Shown piece after piece: positions 1 through 5,279 of a DNA stretch of 8,430 nt; within the stretch, counting starts at the first letter, position 1; each line of letters starts with the position of its first letter. A program made the position numbers and the translations under genes. Where the stretch lies: contig JAVBOF010000142.1 of NCBI GenBank assembly GCA_031550915.1, forward strand, positions 1-8,430, written 5' to 3'. The notes beneath the pieces are model-generated. The model was not told the origin of the DNA and did not search any database. It saw only the letters and a program-made list of their open reading frames with translations. This DNA is from JAVBOF01 sp031550915. GTDB lineage: Bacteria > Bacillota > Clostridia > Christensenellales > MGBC116941.

Positions 1-453
1 TTTATGAACGCTGATGCAGGTAACGATTGGACAAAACAACCGCCGGTATTCGGTACGACCGCAGGTGAATGCAAGATCGTTGACCCGCTTAATCCTACCG
101 AGAAGATAACCGATATCCAGGTTGATAAGAACGGTGTTATCACCGGTATGCGCGATGGCGACAAAGTCTTTGTTGGCATGGTAGCGATATCCACGTTTGA
201 AAATCCGTCGGGCCTAGAAAAGCAGGGACAGAACCTTTACAGGGAATCTAACAACTCCGGCACACCGGTAGACAATCAACCCGGCGAAAATGGCGCAGGC
301 CTTTTGAATCCCGGCACATTGGAAATGTCAAACGTAGACCTTGCAACCGAGTTTTCCGAGATGATCGTTACACAACGGGGCTTCCAGGCAAACTCCAGGA
401 TAATTACAACAACGGATTCCATGCTTGAAGAACTGGTTAATCTGAAACGATAA
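1..453 (+). CDS. flgE: Flagellar hook protein FlgE, C-terminal part (5' end outside window)
   Basis: This is the last 150 or so residues of a flagellar rod/hook family protein, which polymerises outside the cell to form the hook joining the basal body to the filament. The frame is open from base 1, so the ATG at 4 is internal and the true start lies upstream. The C-terminal signature is clear: a conserved block around residues 53-85 (VGMVAISTFENPSGLEKQG), a short Ser/Asn/Gly-rich stretch, then the amphipathic C-terminal helix containing SNVDLATEFSEMIVTQRGFQ and ending near LEELVNLKR. That helix builds the inner core of the hook. FlgF and FlgG share this C-terminal module, but the immediate downstream flbD favours FlgE, because flgE-flbD is the standard order in Clostridia. 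A 50-base gap with no terminator separates it from flbD, so the two are probably cotranscribed. Confidence 0.88.
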   Translation, partial: FMNADAGNDWTKQPPVFGTTAGECKIVDPLNPTEKITDIQVDKNGVITGMRDGDKVFVGMVAISTFENPSGLEKQGQNLYRESNNSGTPVDNQPGENGAGLLNPGTLEMSNVDLATEFSEMIVTQRGFQANSRIITTTDSMLEELVNLKR

Positions 454-503
454 CACAAACGAATAACAGCCTTTTGATTGCATAAAAAGGAGGATCATCC
501 TCG

Positions 504-737
504 ATGATTTGGGTAACCAGGATAAACAAACTTATGTTTATGATCAATCCAGATTTGATCGAAACTATTGAAGAAACCCCGGACACGGTCGTAACGATGC
601 AATCCGGCCACAAGCTTGTTGTAACCGAATCCGCCGAGCTGATACGCGAGCTTATAATCGAGTATAAGAGGAATCTCCATTTGCAACACCGTGAGGGTTT
701 CGGAAACTCAGCGCGCGCGCGGCAAGAGCTTGAATAA
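504..737 (+). CDS. flbD: Flagellar protein FlbD
   Basis: A small cytosolic protein of 77 residues of the FlbD family, almost always encoded between flgE and the stator or fliL genes in Firmicutes and spirochaetes. Its biochemical role is poorly defined; it is associated with flagellar assembly or motility. The family pattern is visible: an N-terminal I-x-VTRINKLMF strand, a central EETPDTVVTMQSGHKLVV hairpin, and a helix ending IIEYKRN at about residue 53. After that comes a tail of about 20 residues, longer than in many homologues and partly encoded by a GC-alternating tract at 711-721. The start is fixed by a perfect AAGGAGG at 487-493, ten bases upstream of the ATG. MotA and MotB, which normally follow, are absent; fliL comes next after a 105-base gap. 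Confidence 0.9.
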   Translation: MIWVTRINKLMFMINPDLIETIEETPDTVVTMQSGHKLVVTESAELIRELIIEYKRNLHLQHREGFGNSARARQELE

Positions 738-761
738 GTATCCTTCTGCAAGCGAAAGATT

Positions 762-790
762 TTGACGAAATATTAAAAGTCATGTACTAT
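762..790 (+). promoter_or_regulatory. Possible sigma-A type promoter ahead of fliL
   Basis: TTGACG at 762-767 and TACTAT at 785-790 are separated by 17 bases. The -35 is 5/6 and the -10 is 4/6 to consensus. The -10 lies inside the left arm of an inverted repeat at 780-820. The site could give internal transcription of fliL and fliM independent of flgE. This is inferred from sequence alone. Confidence 0.35.
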
Positions 791-820
791 TATTTGTAAA
801 TATCCTGTAATAGTACTTGA
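780..820. repeat. Inverted repeat in the flbD-fliL gap (operator or leader hairpin)
   Basis: GTACTATTA at 784-792 and TAATAGTAC at 808-816 are perfect reverse complements. After one T/T mismatch the pairing continues with TCA (780-782) against TGA (818-820), giving 12 of 13 positions paired around a 15-base loop. The left arm overlaps the possible fliL -10. There is no T-run directly after the right arm, so a simple terminator is less likely than an operator or an RNA leader hairpin. Confidence 0.55.
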
Positions 821-842
821 TTATTTTTGGGGAGATAGGAAT

Positions 843-1400
843 TTGAAAAAGAAACTGCTATTGATAATAATAATTGTCGTCGTGCTATTATTAGCGGCAG
901 GGGCAGCCTATATGTTTGTTTTGAAGCCCAAAGCGGATGCCGAAGCCGCAGCTAAGGCCGAGGCGGAGCAGATTGCCGCTATGGAAGCGGAGGCGGAAGA
1001 TGAAGCGGCAGCGGAAGAGGGCGCAGACCCCGTCACTACGAAAAAACCCAAAGCCAAGAAAACGCCTGAGCTGAGTGAAAAGGAAAAGGAAAAAATCGAA
1101 GAAAACACCTTCTATTTTGATACCGGCGATTCCTATATAGTCAATATTAAGGATAGTTCAAAGATGCTGAAAACGGCACTGACGCTGCAAGTTAACGATG
1201 TCCATTATGAAGAGGAGTTCAAAAAGAAGGCAAAGGTGATCCGCGGCGTAATACTGCGCGAATTGCGGAATATGTCAGAAGAGCTTCTTTTAAAGGGCTC
1301 GGAAGATGAAATAAAGGATATCCTTTTGACCGCTGTAAGTGACGAACTAGGCGTTGAATGTATAGAAAAGATTTATTTTACGGAATTCATAATTCAATAG
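843..1400 (+). CDS. fliL: Flagellar basal body-associated protein FliL (TTG start)
   Basis: FliL is a single-pass inner-membrane protein that surrounds the stator units and helps motor torque or stator stability. The 185-residue product starts KKK, followed by one hydrophobic helix at about residues 5-27 ending in AAGAAYMFVLK. A highly charged, Ala/Glu/Lys-rich linker follows at about 28-85, longer than in many FliL proteins. The periplasmic FliL domain covers about 88-185 and ends in the typical strand KIYFTEFIIQ. The start is TTG at 843, supported by GGGGAG at 829-834 with an eight-base spacer; no in-frame ATG fits the membrane helix. It lies 105 bases after flbD and 144 bases before fliM, and both gaps hold inverted repeats, so it may be expressed at a level different from its neighbours. 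Confidence 0.9.
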   Translation: MKKKLLLIIIIVVVLLLAAGAAYMFVLKPKADAEAAAKAEAEQIAAMEAEAEDEAAAEEGADPVTTKKPKAKKTPELSEKEKEKIEENTFYFDTGDSYIVNIKDSSKMLKTALTLQVNDVHYEEEFKKKAKVIRGVILRELRNMSEELLLKGSEDEIKDILLTAVSDELGVECIEKIYFTEFIIQ

Positions 1401-1427
1401 TTTTAGTTTTTCATATATTATGGTAAA

Positions 1428-1465
1428 ATAGCCTAAGTAGGATTTCGGAATCCTTCTTAGGCTAT
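1428..1465 (+). other. Long stable hairpin between fliL and fliM
   Basis: Bases 1428-1444 pair with 1449-1465 with a single T/T mismatch (1438/1455), leaving a four-base loop. The lower arms are ATAGCCTAAG and CTTAGGCTAT; the upper arms are AGGATT and AATCCT. It is followed by ATAATGG, not a T-run, so on the + strand it does not look like a classic terminator by itself. It could protect the fliL mRNA 3' end, or work together with the terminator-like hairpin just downstream. Confidence 0.6.
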
Positions 1466-1477
1466 AATGGCTATATG

Positions 1478-1499
1478 CCCACGACGGCGCGGGTTTTTT
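1478..1499 (+). terminator. Terminator-like hairpin upstream of fliM
   Basis: CCC (1478-1480) and CG (1482-1483) pair with CG (1488-1489) and GGG (1491-1493), with an A/C mismatch between them and a four-base loop, directly followed by six T residues at 1494-1499. A second T-run follows at 1508-1514. The stem is short and imperfect, so termination may be partial and act as attenuation between fliL and fliM. Confidence 0.4.
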
Positions 1500-1544
1500 A
1501 GTAGCTGTTTTTTTGAACGAAAATTGCAAGGGTGGATATAAAAT

Positions 1545-2534
1545 TTGTCTACTGTTTTATCTCAAGCGGAAATTGATGACCTTTTAAGCGCACTGGCATC
1601 CGGCGATGATACCCCCATGCAAAGTACGCAGGACCTCGATAAGGATATGGTCAAAAACTATGATTTCAGGACCGCTAATAAATTCCCTACAGACCAAATC
1701 AGGACCCTGCAAAGCGTATATGATAATTTCGCTCAGTTTTTATCCGGAAGATGGACAGGCATGCTGCGTACCCTATGCGAAATAGAGGTTATTTCTGTAG
1801 AAGAGCAGTCCTTTAACGAATTCATCAATGCCCTGCCTACACCAGTTATAATCGCAATTTTGGAATCTCCGCCTATGGAGGGAACCATCCTTATGGAGGT
1901 TTCTCCGGAGATAGCATACGGCTTGATAAACAGGCTCTTTGGCGGATCGGATGACAGGATAGATACGCAAAAGCAGTTTACAGAAATAGAGCTTACGATT
2001 TTAGAGCGTATTCTCAGGCAAGTTCTGGTGCTAATAAACGATGCGTGGGCGAAAGTTTTACCTATGCATACTACGCTTTCCAGGATAGAAACAAGCTCTC
2101 AGTTTTCCCAAATCGTTCAAATGAACGAGACCGTGGCAATCGTCACGCTAAATACAAGGATCGGCAATACTGAAGGGCTGTTGAATTTTTGTATACCTCA
2201 TTTGGCTATTGAGCCGATATCCGCTTCATTGAGCACAAAAAACCTTTTTGCCTCGGGTCCGACCGGGAAAAAATTCAATCCGACCCATGAAGAATATATC
2301 AAGTACCAAATGAACAATACGGCAGTTACCCTTCATGCGGTTTTTCAAAGTACGAAGGCTTCTATAAAAGATATTCTCAGTTTGCAGGTTGGCGATGTTG
2401 TGCAATTGGATCATATGCTTTCAAGCCCGATCAACGTTAATGTGGAGCATATAACAAAATTCAAGGGCATGCTCGGGGTCAACGAAGGCAAATATGCCGT
2501 GCAAGTTGTAGATATTATTGCGGAGGAGAACTAA
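1545..2534 (+). CDS. fliM: Flagellar motor switch protein FliM (TTG start)
   Basis: FliM is the C-ring switch subunit that binds CheY-P and changes the rotation direction. The 329-residue length is normal for the family. The N-terminal CheY-binding peptide is present at residues 4-15 (VLSQAEIDDLLS). The middle domain, about 45-230, holds the FliG-contacting region with LINRLFGGSDD, where the family normally has a GG-containing motif. The C-terminal SpoA (FliN-like) domain covers about 255-325 and includes SLQVGDVVQLDHML. The start is TTG at 1545: it places the EIDDLL motif at the usual distance from the N-terminus, and AAGGGTGG at 1528-1535 gives a nine-base spacer. The stop is one base before the fliY ATG, so the two are surely cotranscribed and probably translationally coupled, which suits their joint assembly in the C-ring. 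Confidence 0.95.
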   Translation: MSTVLSQAEIDDLLSALASGDDTPMQSTQDLDKDMVKNYDFRTANKFPTDQIRTLQSVYDNFAQFLSGRWTGMLRTLCEIEVISVEEQSFNEFINALPTPVIIAILESPPMEGTILMEVSPEIAYGLINRLFGGSDDRIDTQKQFTEIELTILERILRQVLVLINDAWAKVLPMHTTLSRIETSSQFSQIVQMNETVAIVTLNTRIGNTEGLLNFCIPHLAIEPISASLSTKNLFASGPTGKKFNPTHEEYIKYQMNNTAVTLHAVFQSTKASIKDILSLQVGDVVQLDHMLSSPINVNVEHITKFKGMLGVNEGKYAVQVVDIIAEEN

Positions 2535-2535
2535 T

Positions 2536-3840
2536 ATGTCCGATACTATGTCCCAAGAGATGATCGATGCCATGCTCCGTGGCGAATTACCCGCAGAAGG
2601 CGGAGAAACGCCTGAAGAAACAGATTTGTCCGCCGAAAATATTCCCGATATAGAAACAGGAGATATGGTGGCTTCCAGCGGCATGCAGTCTGAATCTGTT
2701 GATGAATCGCTGCCCTCCGAACCCAGGGTATACGATCTGCCCCCGGATATTTTCCTGACCGAGCAGGAGACCGATATACTCGGTGAAGTAGGCAATATGT
2801 GCATGGGTGCTTCCGCGACGGCACTATATACATACGTAGGCAAAACAGTCAATATTACCACCCCAAAGGTGACGATATATCCGACAATGAGGGATCTTTT
2901 GGAAGAGTTCACCATGCCCTTTATCGTTGTGGAAGTCGGCTATGTAGAAGGTGTTGAAGGCCGCAACGTACTGATGCTCCGTAAGAAAGACGCCGCAATA
3001 ATCACAGATTTGATGATGGGCGGCGAAGGCGTAGTCGAGGGCGAATTTGAGCTTGACGAACTTCATCTAAGCGCCATCAGCGAGATAATGAATCAGATGA
3101 TAGGCTCGTCTGCAACTTCATTGGCAAAACTACTACAGACACCTGTGAATATTTCGCCTCCAAAGACCCATGTTATGGACTTCAATCAGAACGGAGGCCC
3201 GGATTTTCTCGGTGATACCGAAGCTATAATTAGAATCAATTTCTCTATGGAAATAGAAGGAGTTCTAACAAGCGATCTTATGCAGATAATGACATTCAGT
3301 TTTGCTAAGCAGCTTGTTCAAATGATGCTTACAACCCAGCAAAAAGAGCTTGCCTCGGCGCCCGTAACGGCAGCGACGCAACAAAGTGAACCTGAACCTG
3401 TTCCTGTACCCGTTGTCGATAGGCCTGCACCCGCGCCGACAGCGCCCGTCGCCGCACAACAACCGCCGCATGTCCAATACGAACGACCTCAATACGAGCA
3501 GCCTCAGGCGCCGCGTCAAACGGTTGATGTGCAGCCAATGCAATATGCGAATTTTTCCGTTGCACCTTCCCATGTGCAGGAATATGCTCCGCAAAATTTG
3601 GATCTCATAATGGATGTTACGATGCAGGTCACCGTTGAGCTCGGCAAGACAAAAAAGACAATACGTGAGGTTTTGGACCTTGGGCTTGGCTCAATAATCG
3701 AACTGGAGAAAATGGCAGGAGAGCCCGTCGAGGTTTTGGTCAACGGTAAGCTGATTGCTAGAGGCGAAGTCGTCGTCATCCATGAAAGCTATGGCGTCCG
3801 TATTACCGACATAGTATCTCCCGCAAACAGGATCAAATAA
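2536..3840 (+). CDS. fliY: Flagellar motor switch phosphatase FliY (FliN-type C-ring protein with CheC domain)
   Basis: FliY is a C-ring protein that combines CheY-P phosphatase activity with a FliN-like switch domain. The 434-residue product has four parts. Residues 1-16 (MSQEMIDAML) resemble the FliM CheY-binding peptide. Residues about 75-270 are CheC-like with two complete active sites of the pattern D/S-x3-E-x2-N-x22-P: D80, E84, N87, P110 and S179, E183, N186, P209. Residues about 272-350 form a Pro/Gln/Ala-rich linker. Residues about 354-434 are a SpoA/FliN domain (TIREVLDLGLGSIIELEKMA). Both catalytic sites being intact predicts an active phosphatase, by analogy with characterised FliY proteins. 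The start is ATG 2536, with GGAGGAG at 2522-2528 inside the fliM end; an in-frame TTG six codons earlier overlaps fliM and would put the ribosome binding site inside the gene. It is the last gene of this operon. Confidence 0.95.
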   Translation: MSDTMSQEMIDAMLRGELPAEGGETPEETDLSAENIPDIETGDMVASSGMQSESVDESLPSEPRVYDLPPDIFLTEQETDILGEVGNMCMGASATALYTYVGKTVNITTPKVTIYPTMRDLLEEFTMPFIVVEVGYVEGVEGRNVLMLRKKDAAIITDLMMGGEGVVEGEFELDELHLSAISEIMNQMIGSSATSLAKLLQTPVNISPPKTHVMDFNQNGGPDFLGDTEAIIRINFSMEIEGVLTSDLMQIMTFSFAKQLVQMMLTTQQKELASAPVTAATQQSEPEPVPVPVVDRPAPAPTAPVAAQQPPHVQYERPQYEQPQAPRQTVDVQPMQYANFSVAPSHVQEYAPQNLDLIMDVTMQVTVELGKTKKTIREVLDLGLGSIIELEKMAGEPVEVLVNGKLIARGEVVVIHESYGVRITDIVSPANRIK

Positions 3841-3845
3841 CATTA

Positions 3846-3884
3846 TAGAATTATATTCTAGCGGCTTTTTATAGCCGCTTGTTT
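3846..3884 (+). terminator. Terminator after fliY (two tandem hairpins)
   Basis: TAGAAT (3846-3851) pairs with ATTCTA (3855-3860). Directly after it AGCGGCT (3860-3866) pairs with AGCCGCT (3873-3879) around a six-base loop. A broken T-rich tail (TTGTTTG) follows, and its last bases are the start of the tRNA promoter -35. Termination therefore occurs within a few bases of the next promoter. The T-run is short, so some read-through into the tRNA is possible. Confidence 0.6.
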
Positions 3885-3911
3885 GACACTTCATCACCAT
3901 TTTGCTATACT
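3883..3911 (+). promoter_or_regulatory. Strong extended -10 promoter for tRNA-Ser
   Basis: TTGACA (3883-3888, 6/6) and TATACT (3906-3911, 5/6) are 17 bases apart, with an extended -10 TG at 3903-3904. Transcription should begin near 3918, giving a 5' leader of about 75 bases that is removed from the tRNA. This is the best-matching promoter in the window, as expected for a stable RNA gene. Confidence 0.75.
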
Positions 3912-3992
3912 TGTCGTGCTGATTTTTTTGCAGATAGTATGAGGATAGCTTATTCGATTTTTAAAAATATGCTATTTCTTTTATGACTATTA

Positions 3993-4081
3993 GGAAGAGT
4001 ACCGAAGCGGTCATAACGGGGCGGTCTTGAAAACCGTTAGGGTGCAAGCCCACGGGGGTTCGAATCCCTCCTCTTCCGCCA
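3993..4081 (+). tRNA. tRNA-Ser (anticodon UGA)
   Basis: A complete class II tRNA. The acceptor stem GGAAGAG (3993-3999) pairs with CTCTTCC (4071-4077), followed by discriminator G and an encoded CCA at 4079-4081. The anticodon stem 4021-4025/4033-4037 encloses loop CTTGAAA with anticodon TGA at 4028-4030. A long variable arm at about 4038-4053 marks it as serine. The T-stem 4054-4058/4066-4070 encloses TTCGAAT. It reads UCA and other UCN codons. It is transcribed alone, between the flagellar operon and an AT-rich region, and has its own promoter and terminator. Confidence 0.97.
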
Positions 4082-4090
4082 ATACCGAAG

Positions 4091-4124
4091 CCGCTCAGAG
4101 AGTTTGAACCTTTGAGCGGTTTTT
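4091..4124 (+). terminator. Intrinsic terminator of tRNA-Ser
   Basis: CCGCTCAGAG (4091-4100) pairs with CTTTGAGCGG (4110-4119), including one G/T wobble, around a nine-base loop. Five T residues follow at 4120-4124. It lies ten bases after the tRNA CCA. The loop contains the -35 of the following promoter. Confidence 0.88.
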
Positions 4125-4132
4125 GCTATAAT
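4104..4132 (+). promoter_or_regulatory. Extended -10 promoter embedded in the tRNA terminator
   Basis: TTGAAC (4104-4109, 4/6) lies in the terminator loop. The perfect TATAAT (4127-4132) follows after 17 bases, with an extended -10 TG at 4124-4125. The spacer consists of the right hairpin arm and the T-run. Transcription should start near 4139, about 25 bases before the ribosome binding site of the next gene. Confidence 0.65.
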
Positions 4133-4229
4133 GTTGTGACGAGTTCTAATAAGATTTCTGATAAAGGGGGAAATCATCATCAACAAGGATGAATTTAGCT
4201 ACAACAAAGAAGCCAATGAATATCAATCT

Positions 4230-4553
4230 TTGATTAATGGTATTGAGGTGTCTATTTACAAGGACGATTTATCCGATGAAGTTATCTTCCTGGCTCAAAA
4301 GATATTGGATGCCTATCCAGCAAACATCGATAAAATTGCTGGATATTTAGTTTCTGACGAAGGTTTTATTTGCTTTTATGACGGCGTTACAAAAGACGAG
4401 GTTGCCGAAAAATTAAACACACCCCAAATAAGAGTAGATAATGTCGGCGGAATTCTGACCTATTTAAATCATCAATTGGACGATGAGCATATCATCGATG
4501 TTGATTTTAGTGGGGTTTTTGAAACTTTTAATGAAGTCTTAATTGATGGATAA
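4230..4553 (+). CDS. Small acidic protein of unknown function (start unclear)
   Basis: I do not recognise this family with confidence. From the TTG at 4230 the product is 107 residues, acidic, with no signal peptide or membrane helix, so probably cytosolic. The C-terminal block GGILTYLNHQLDDEHIIDVD followed by a Phe-rich strand and a final IDG recalls small DUF-type proteins, but that is a weak impression. The frame is open upstream to 4140. The best ribosome binding site, AAAGGGGG at 4163-4170, points to codon 4179, which is ATC, not ATG; starting there would add 17 residues (N-K-D-E-F-S-Y onward) and give 124. No ribosome binding site precedes the TTG, although a 14-codon out-of-frame ORF (ATG 4189) ends in a TGA overlapping it, which might allow coupling. 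The promoter at 4104-4132 drives it. It may be functional through a rare start or may be a gene that has lost its start codon. Confidence 0.6.
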   Translation: MINGIEVSIYKDDLSDEVIFLAQKILDAYPANIDKIAGYLVSDEGFICFYDGVTKDEVAEKLNTPQIRVDNVGGILTYLNHQLDDEHIIDVDFSGVFETFNEVLIDG

Positions 4554-4626
4554 CTTCGATCACTCATTGGCATTAATTATAATTTGCACACTGTATCTTT
4601 TTTATCATTATATTCCATTACCGAAA

Positions 4627-4661
4627 CCGCTAAGAGAGTTTGAACCTTTGAGTGGTTTTTT
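4627..4661 (+). terminator. Terminator after the small unknown gene
   Basis: CCGCTAAGAG (4627-4636) pairs with CTTTGAGTGG (4646-4655), with one A/G mismatch and two G/T wobbles, and is followed by six T residues. Three further A-T pairs extend the base. It is weaker than copy 1. Confidence 0.62.
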
Positions 4662-4669
4662 GTTATAAT
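4640..4669 (+). promoter_or_regulatory. Extended -10 promoter in repeat copy 2, no clear downstream gene
   Basis: TTGAAC (4640-4645) and TATAAT (4664-4669) are separated by 18 bases, with TG at 4661-4662. A transcript would begin near 4676 and run into the AT-rich gap, where no ORF with a ribosome binding site is seen. Confidence 0.45.
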
Positions 4670-5279
4670 TCTATATATAAGTAACTATATACTGTAAAAA
4701 TGACAAATTATATCCGAATATAGGCAATTGTCGAAAATCAGTAGTAATGATACCATCTTTTCCATATATTTGATTTTGAAAATACAATAATTTGACGTGA
4801 TAAAAATTCAAGATAAGATTGATGAAAAAACATTCAGGTATCAATATTGTTATGATACCTGACGAAGAATATGGTATTTTTGAAAATTATCGAATATCCA
4901 GCTTCAAATGATAGTCGCGTTTATGAAATATTTATAAAAGCACTATGACCTTCTTCGATGCTTATATTTACACATTAAACAGAGATTCCAAGGCGTTGCA
5001 ATTATTTGGTAATGGCATGGATTATTAAGGTTGCGAAATTATAAATTGTTATATACTTATTTTGATAGAATATTTTTTTTACTGACTAATCTTTTTATTT
5101 ATGCTCTATTTCAAGTGTAGTGGTGAATGGATCTTGAAAATAAAAGCCTAAAATAAAATTCAATGCCTACATCAATTAAACGTGCTGTTAATCTGCCTGA
5201 ACGTTTGATTATTAACGCCGCGCATCCGGATAAGAGGATTAGTAATAATTATTTTGGTATAAATATATCTAAATAATAG
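4670..5279. other. Gene-poor AT-rich interval
   Basis: No supported gene is seen in about 610 bases. It holds one strong inverted repeat (4834-4862). Near the right end there is a 37-codon + strand frame (ATG 5163, TAA 5274-5276) with coding-like base use (contains LPERLIINAAHPDKR). That frame has no ribosome binding site and an in-frame stop a few codons upstream, so it is more likely a gene remnant than a gene. The interval separates the small unknown gene from the convergent kinase. Confidence 0.5.
4834..4862. repeat. Perfect 10-bp inverted repeat; possible - strand terminator
   Basis: TCAGGTATCA (4834-4843) and TGATACCTGA (4853-4862) are exact reverse complements around a nine-base AT loop. 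On the - strand the stem is followed, after three bases, by six T residues (the A-run at 4825-4830), so it could end transcripts coming from the kinase gene, whose stop is about 420 bases away. On the + strand it could be the end of a transcript from the promoter at 4640-4669. Confidence 0.5.

Larger units (their letters stand above)
4083..4132 (+). repeat. Terminator/promoter repeat, copy 1
   Basis: A 50-base unit beginning TACCGAAGCC and ending TGCTATAAT. It matches 4619-4669 at all but about five positions, including one inserted T. Both copies keep the loop AGTTTGAAC and the final TGnTATAAT, while the hairpin arms vary. A shorter diverged relative lies at 7361-7392. Confidence 0.8.
4619..4669 (+). 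repeat. Terminator/promoter repeat, copy 2
   Basis: A 51-base near-copy of 4083-4132. The changes are G to A, C to A and C to T in the hairpin arms, one added T in the T-run, and C to T before the -10. It lies 65 bases after the small unknown gene, where it would end that transcript. Confidence 0.8.

Noticed and set aside
491..501. AGGATCATCCT as a hairpin hiding the flbD ribosome binding site
   Set aside because: The palindrome has a single-base centre; with a real loop only three base pairs remain, too weak to matter.
1463..1468. TATAAT after the long hairpin before fliM as a promoter
   Set aside because: No -35 lies 16-18 bases upstream and there is no extended TG; the bases are mostly part of the hairpin arm.
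1513..1542. TTGAAC (1513-1518) with TATAAA (1537-1542) as a fliM promoter
   Set aside because: The -10 ends two bases before the TTG start codon, so a transcript from it would lack the ribosome binding site.
3265..3610. Several overlapping frames on both strands within fliY
   Set aside because: They lie over the Pro/Gln-rich linker of FliY, where biased codons keep other frames open. None has a ribosome binding site or recognisable domain.
4000..4092. Shared TACCGAAGC in the tRNA (4000-4008) and at the start of repeat copy 1 (4083-4091), as a sign that the repeat derives from the tRNA or marks an att site
   Set aside because: Only nine bases match, the tRNA copy is in the D-arm rather than at the 3' end, and flanking bases differ. 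Chance is adequate.
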